Below are positions 60,588 to 64,000 of a stretch of DNA of 64,000 bases, in pieces. The notes beneath the pieces are model-generated. The model was given only the letters and a program-made list of their open reading frames with translations. It was not told the DNA's origin and did no database searches. Numbering within the stretch: position 1 is the first letter of the stretch; each line of letters begins with the position of its first letter. The position numbers and the translations under genes are program-made. The stretch is from assembly GCF_003390865.1 (NCBI RefSeq), contig NZ_QMEJ01000005.1:124001-188000 (forward strand), given 5' to 3'. Source of the DNA: Tropicimonas sp. IMCC34011. GTDB taxonomy: Bacteria; Pseudomonadota; Alphaproteobacteria; Rhodobacterales; Rhodobacteraceae.

Positions 60588-62870
60588 TCAGGCGTAGTGG
60601 CTGACCGGCGTGCCCGCGATCGCGCTCATGTTCAGCAGGCCGCGGGCGGAGATCGACGGGGTTACAATGTGGGCGCGATTGCCCATTCCCATCAGGATCG
60701 GACCCACCTCAAGGCCGCCGCCCTTCGACTTCAGAATGTTGCGCACGCCCGAGGCTGCGTCGGAGTTGGCGAAGACAAGGACATTCGCGGCGCCGGTAAG
60801 GCGGCCGCCCGGAAATATCCGCTCGCGCAGGTCCGGATCGAGCGCCGCATCCACGTGCATCTCCCCCTCATAGGCGAAATCGCGGGGCGCGCGGTCCAGG
60901 ATCTCGAGCGCCGCGCGCATCCGCCGTCCCGAGTCGCAGTCGAGATTGCCGAATTGGGAATGCGAGCAGAGCGCCACGTTGGGCTCCAGGCCGAAGCGGC
61001 GGACATGGCGCGCCGCCCCGATCACCGACTCCGCGATCTGCTCCGGTGTCGGCTCGGGGTGGACCTGCGTGTCGGCGACGAAGAGCGGGCCATCCTGGAG
61101 GATCATCAGCGAGAGCGCCCCGGTGGGCCGCAGGCCGTGTCCGCCGAGCACCTGCGTGATGTATTGCAGGTGCCAGAGGTACTGGCCGACCGTGCCGCAG
61201 ATCATGCTGTCCGCCTCGCCGCGATGAACCATGACGGCGGCGATGGCGGTGGTGTTGGTGCGCATGATCGCGCGGGCGATGTCCGGGGTGACGCCGCGGC
61301 GCGCGACGAGGCCGTGATAGGTCTCCCAGTAGGCGCGGTAGCGCGGATCGTCCTCGGGGTTCACGATGTCGAAATCGACGCCGGGACGGATGGAGAGGCC
61401 GGCGCGATCCGCGCGCATGGCCACGACCTCGGGCCGGCCGATGAGGATCGGCTTGTCCGTGGTCTCCTCGATGATCGCGTTCGCCGCGCGCAGGATGCGC
61501 TCGTCCTCGCCCTCGGCAAAGACGATCCGGCGCTCGGCGCGGGACGCGGCCTCGAAGACCGGGCGCATCAGGAGGGCGGAGCGGAAGACGGAGCCGTCGA
61601 GCGTCCGCTTGTAGGCGTCGAGATCCGAGATCGGCTTGGAGGCGACACCGCTCTCCATCGCCGCTCGGGCGACGGCGGGCGCGACCACGCCCATCAGCCG
61701 CGGATCGAAGGGCTTCGGGATCAGGTAGGACGGGCCGAAGGTCAGCTGCTCGCCCTTGTAGGCCGCGGCGGCTTCGGCGCTCGTGGTGCGGCGCGCAAGG
61801 GCGGCGATGCCCTCCACGCAGGCCACCTTCATCGCGTCGTTGATTTCGGTCGCCCCGACGTCGAGCGCGCCGCGGAAGATGTAGGGGAAGCACAGGACGT
61901 TGTTGACCTGGTTGGGATAATCCGAGCGGCCGGTGGCGATCAGCGCGTCGGGCTTGGCCTCGCGGGCGAGGTCGGGCTGGATCTCCGGCTCAGGGTTCGC
62001 AAGCGCGAAGATCACCGGGCGGTCCGCCATGCAGCCGACCATTTCGGGCTCGAGGACACGGGGCCCGGAGAGGCCGAGGAAGAGGTCCGCCCCGTCGATC
62101 ACGTCACCGAGCGTTCGCGGCCCGCCCGGCTGGGCGAACGCGGCCTTCTGCGGGTTCATGTTCGCCTCGCGGCCCTCGTGGACGAGGCCGTCGAGATCGC
62201 AGAGCCAGACATTCTCACGCTTCACGCCGAGGCTGACGAGCATGTTGAGGCAGGCGATCCCCGCTGCGCCGCCGCCGGTGGAGACGACCTTGATCTCGCC
62301 GAAGCTCTTTTTCGCCACGCGCAGCGCATTCAGCGCCGCCGCGCCGACGACGATGGCCGTGCCGTGCTGGTCGTCGTGGAAGACCGGGATGTTCATCCGT
62401 TCGCGGCAGATCTTCTCGACCACGAAACAATCCGGGGCCTTGATGTCCTCGAGATTGATCGCGCCGAAGGTGGGTTCGAGCGCGCAGACGACCTCCGCCA
62501 GCTTCTCGGGGTCGGAGACGTCCACCTCGATGTCGAAACAGTCGATGCCGGCGAATTTCTTGAACAGCACCGCCTTGCCTTCCATCACAGGCTTGGAGGC
62601 GAGCGCACCGATATTGCCGAGACCGAGAACAGCGGTGCCGTTCGAGATCACAGCGACGAGGTTGCCGCGGGTCGTGTAGCGCGAGGCAGTGGACGGATCC
62701 TCGGCGATGCGCAGGGAGGCCTCGGCGACACCGGGCGAATAGGCGAGCGACAGGTCCCGGCCATTGGCCAGCGGCTTCGTGGCCTGGACCTCGAGCTTAC
62801 CGGGACGCGGAAACTCATGGTAGTTCAGAGCGAAGCTCTGCGTGCGGGGGGGCTCGTTGTCCGTTCCCAT
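60588..62870 (-). CDS. maeB: NADP-dependent malic enzyme with phosphotransacetylase-like domain
   Basis: A 760-residue two-part enzyme. The N-terminal ~430 residues convert malate to pyruvate and CO2 and make NADPH: SLAYSPGVAEASLRIAEDP, the metal site VFHDDQHGTAIVVGAAALNA, and KVVSTGGGAAGIACLNMLVS for NADP. The C-terminal ~320 residues resemble phosphotransacetylase (ERRIVFAEGEDERILRAANA) and usually act as a regulatory acetyl-CoA sensor rather than an enzyme. I set the start at MGTDNEPPRT with AGGAG 11 bases upstream; ATG 62903 would add 11 residues. The gene stands alone and supplies pyruvate for growth on C2 and C4 compounds. Confidence 0.94.
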   Translation of the reverse strand: MGTDNEPPRTQSFALNYHEFPRPGKLEVQATKPLANGRDLSLAYSPGVAEASLRIAEDPSTASRYTTRGNLVAVISNGTAVLGLGNIGALASKPVMEGKAVLFKKFAGIDCFDIEVDVSDPEKLAEVVCALEPTFGAINLEDIKAPDCFVVEKICRERMNIPVFHDDQHGTAIVVGAAALNALRVAKKSFGEIKVVSTGGGAAGIACLNMLVSLGVKRENVWLCDLDGLVHEGREANMNPQKAAFAQPGGPRTLGDVIDGADLFLGLSGPRVLEPEMVGCMADRPVIFALANPEPEIQPDLAREAKPDALIATGRSDYPNQVNNVLCFPYIFRGALDVGATEINDAMKVACVEGIAALARRTTSAEAAAAYKGEQLTFGPSYLIPKPFDPRLMGVVAPAVARAAMESGVASKPISDLDAYKRTLDGSVFRSALLMRPVFEAASRAERRIVFAEGEDERILRAANAIIEETTDKPILIGRPEVVAMRADRAGLSIRPGVDFDIVNPEDDPRYRAYWETYHGLVARRGVTPDIARAIMRTNTTAIAAVMVHRGEADSMICGTVGQYLWHLQYITQVLGGHGLRPTGALSLMILQDGPLFVADTQVHPEPTPEQIAESVIGAARHVRRFGLEPNVALCSHSQFGNLDCDSGRRMRAALEILDRAPRDFAYEGEMHVDAALDPDLRERIFPGGRLTGAANVLVFANSDAASGVRNILKSKGGGLEVGPILMGMGNRAHIVTPSISARGLLNMSAIAGTPVSHYA

Positions 62871-63044
62871 CCTGGGGCGCGCTCCTTGCGGGGTCATGCG
62901 CATCCGATACTAGAAACACCGCGCCCGGCAAACCGGAATGGGCATGGAGGGTGGCGCATGGCGGTCAGCCGCAGGCAGCGTCACATGAGGGGACCGGATA
63001 GTGGTGGAAACGGGCCGGGATGTGCGGGGGGACGTGTGACGCAG

Positions 63045-63078
63045 AAGCGCCGGCTCCGAGGGGCAGGAGCCGGCGCTT
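63045..63078. terminator. Strong hairpin downstream of DUF3072 genes
   Basis: AAGCGCCGGCTCC and its complement form a perfect 13-bp stem with an 8-base loop, about 40 bp beyond the stop codon of the first DUF3072 gene. A true T-run is missing on both strands, but the stem strength supports a transcript end. Confidence 0.6.
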
Positions 63079-63119
63079 GTCCGCGTCATCTCAAACACGC
63101 TTCGCAGGTGAGGGCGGGA

Positions 63120-63341
63120 TCAGGCGCCGCGGCCGGTCTTCTCCTGAAGCGCGTCGATCCGCTTGCTGGCGTCGGCCTTGGACAGGTCCGGGTCGAACTC
63201 CTCCCCGGCCTCCTCGCTGAGGGTCTGGAGATAGCTGGCCTGCGCGCCGGTCATCGGCTCTTCGCCCGTGACCCAGTCGTCCACCGGCTTCTCGGCGTTT
63301 CCGGGAGCGTCTTCCTTGGGATGTTCGGTGGTCTTGTCCAT
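63120..63341 (-). CDS. DUF3072 small protein, copy 1
   Basis: A 73-residue protein of the DUF3072 family. The conserved core is DDWVTGEEPMTGAQASYLQT followed by LSEEAGEEFDPDLSKADASK and a Lys-rich end. It is acidic, soluble in appearance and helical. The start MDKTTEHPKE is the family's usual one. It is paired with a second copy of the same length 103 bp upstream. No function has been shown for this family as far as I know. Confidence 0.88.
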   Translation of the reverse strand: MDKTTEHPKEDAPGNAEKPVDDWVTGEEPMTGAQASYLQTLSEEAGEEFDPDLSKADASKRIDALQEKTGRGA

Positions 63342-63444
63342 GATGTCTGTCTCACGTGAAGGGAATGTGCGGATCTGGAACCCCGCAGGTTCACTTAATG
63401 TTCCGCCCTGTCCGCGCCCAAGGATCACGAGCGCGAGACTGCGC

Positions 63445-63666
63445 TCAGTCCCCGGCGTCGAGCCCGGTCTCGTCCTCGAGCTCGGCCTTTCGGCGCAGCG
63501 CCTGCTCTTCGGTCAGGCTGGCATCGAAGGGCTCGCCCGCCTTGTCGCAGAGCGCCCGCAACGTGGCGGAGGTCTCGGCGGTCATGGGATCGTCCCGCCC
63601 GGTCGCGCTGCTGTCCGGCGCGGCGGCGGGGTTGGGCATCATGAAACTGTCCGGGGTCTTCGGCAT
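63445..63666 (-). CDS. DUF3072-like small protein, copy 2
   Basis: A 73-residue diverged paralogue of the neighbouring DUF3072 protein: DPMTAETSATLRALCDKAGE and PFDASLTEEQALRRKAELED line up with its core without gaps. The N-terminus (MPKTPDSFMMPNPAAAPDSS) differs. It lacks the DDWVTG motif of copy 1 and has a cysteine not found there. The pair probably arose by tandem duplication. It is divergent from the cytidine deaminase gene. Function unknown. Confidence 0.75.
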   Translation of the reverse strand: MPKTPDSFMMPNPAAAPDSSATGRDDPMTAETSATLRALCDKAGEPFDASLTEEQALRRKAELEDETGLDAGD

Positions 63667-63763
63667 GGGACGCTGTCCTCTGACGTGGCGGTCGAGGTGA
63701 CAACCGCGCCGGGAGGGCGCATGTTCCCCGAAGGAAGAATGCAGAGCACGCCCCGGAGGGACC

Positions 63764-64000
63764 ATGGCCGAGACGGAATTGATGATGGCGGCGCGAACCG
63801 TGCGCGAGAAGGCCTACGCGCCCTATTCGGGGTTCAAGGTGGGTGCGGCGATCCGGACCGTGCATGGCAACGTCCATGTCGGCTGCAACGTCGAGAACGT
63901 CGCCTACCCTGAGGGAACCTGCGCCGAGGCCGGCGCCATCGCCGCCATGATCGCGGCGGGGGAGACGCAGATCGCCGAGGTAGCTGTGATCGCCGACAGC
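63764..64000 (+). CDS. cdd: Cytidine deaminase (3' end outside window)
   Basis: The first 79 residues of a cytidine deaminase, which turns cytidine into uridine for pyrimidine salvage. YAPYSGFKVGAAIRTVHGNV is the N-terminal signature, and NVENVAYPEGTCAEAGAIAA holds the zinc Cys and the catalytic Glu. The second pair of zinc cysteines lies outside the window. CAEAGA in place of the more familiar CAERTA is common in alphaproteobacteria. ATG 63764 has GGAGGG three bases upstream, a very strong ribosome-binding site. Confidence 0.93.
   Translation, partial: MAETELMMAARTVREKAYAPYSGFKVGAAIRTVHGNVHVGCNVENVAYPEGTCAEAGAIAAMIAAGETQIAEVAVIADS

Noticed and set aside
63764-64000. Loss of function in cytidine deaminase because CAEAGA replaces CAERTA
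   Set aside because: The zinc Cys and catalytic Glu are kept, and I know the CAEA variant from other alphaproteobacterial cytidine deaminases.

Overview
The window is high-GC, gene-dense alphaproteobacterial chromosome, most likely from the Rhodobacterales/Rhodobacteraceae. The evidence is gene content and order: a ccmI-ruvX-DUF1289 block, purA followed by a DUF2842 gene, a heterotetrameric sarcosine oxidase operon (soxBDAG), a BMP-type ABC transporter joined to xanthine dehydrogenase genes, paired DUF3072 genes, and a CtrA-like regulator. Most operons have 4-bp ATGA/GTGA overlaps. I see no rRNA, tRNA, CRISPR array, insertion sequence, phage or integrase.

Layout. 1-7.7 kb: two divergent operons. 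The leftward one encodes two CrtI-family desaturases, a PlsC-type acyltransferase and a family 2 glycosyltransferase that runs off the left edge. The rightward one is hpnC-hpnD-hpnE, the three-step route from farnesyl diphosphate to squalene. Together they look like a C30 carotenoid pathway fed by squalene, with sugar and acyl decoration. 7.8-13.0 kb: a TreS-maltokinase fusion and GlgE, which convert trehalose through maltose-1-phosphate to alpha-glucan. 13.0-25.3 kb: a surface region with a 2,767-residue autotransporter adhesin carrying 350-residue near-identical repeats, a Sel1-repeat protein and an acyltransferase-3/SGNH O-acetyltransferase. 25.4-28.4 kb: housekeeping genes dusA, DUF1289, ruvX and ccmI.

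28.6-34.6 kb: soxB, soxD, soxA and soxG for sarcosine oxidation. The set is split by two small acidic single-span membrane proteins and two strong hairpins. A second demethylating flavoprotein of the dimethylglycine/sarcosine dehydrogenase type lies at 42.7-45.2 kb, so glycine-betaine breakdown and one-carbon metabolism are well represented. 34.6-42.5 kb: a TerB-domain protein, a MipA/OmpV outer-membrane protein, PPK2, pyrG, secG, an M42 peptidase, purA and a DUF2842 protein.

45.3-54.9 kb (leftward): xdhA-xdhB-xdhC, an ABC ATPase, two permeases and a BMP-family binding protein. This is an apparent purine or nucleoside uptake and oxidation operon. 55-64 kb: dnaE, a small secreted protein of unknown role, a CtrA-like regulator with a degenerate receiver, the malic enzyme-phosphotransacetylase fusion maeB, two DUF3072 proteins and the start of a cytidine deaminase gene.

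The strongest candidates for a less-described system are the squalene-fed C30 carotenoid cluster, the repeat adhesin with its companions, and the mini-membrane-protein pair inside the sarcosine oxidase locus.
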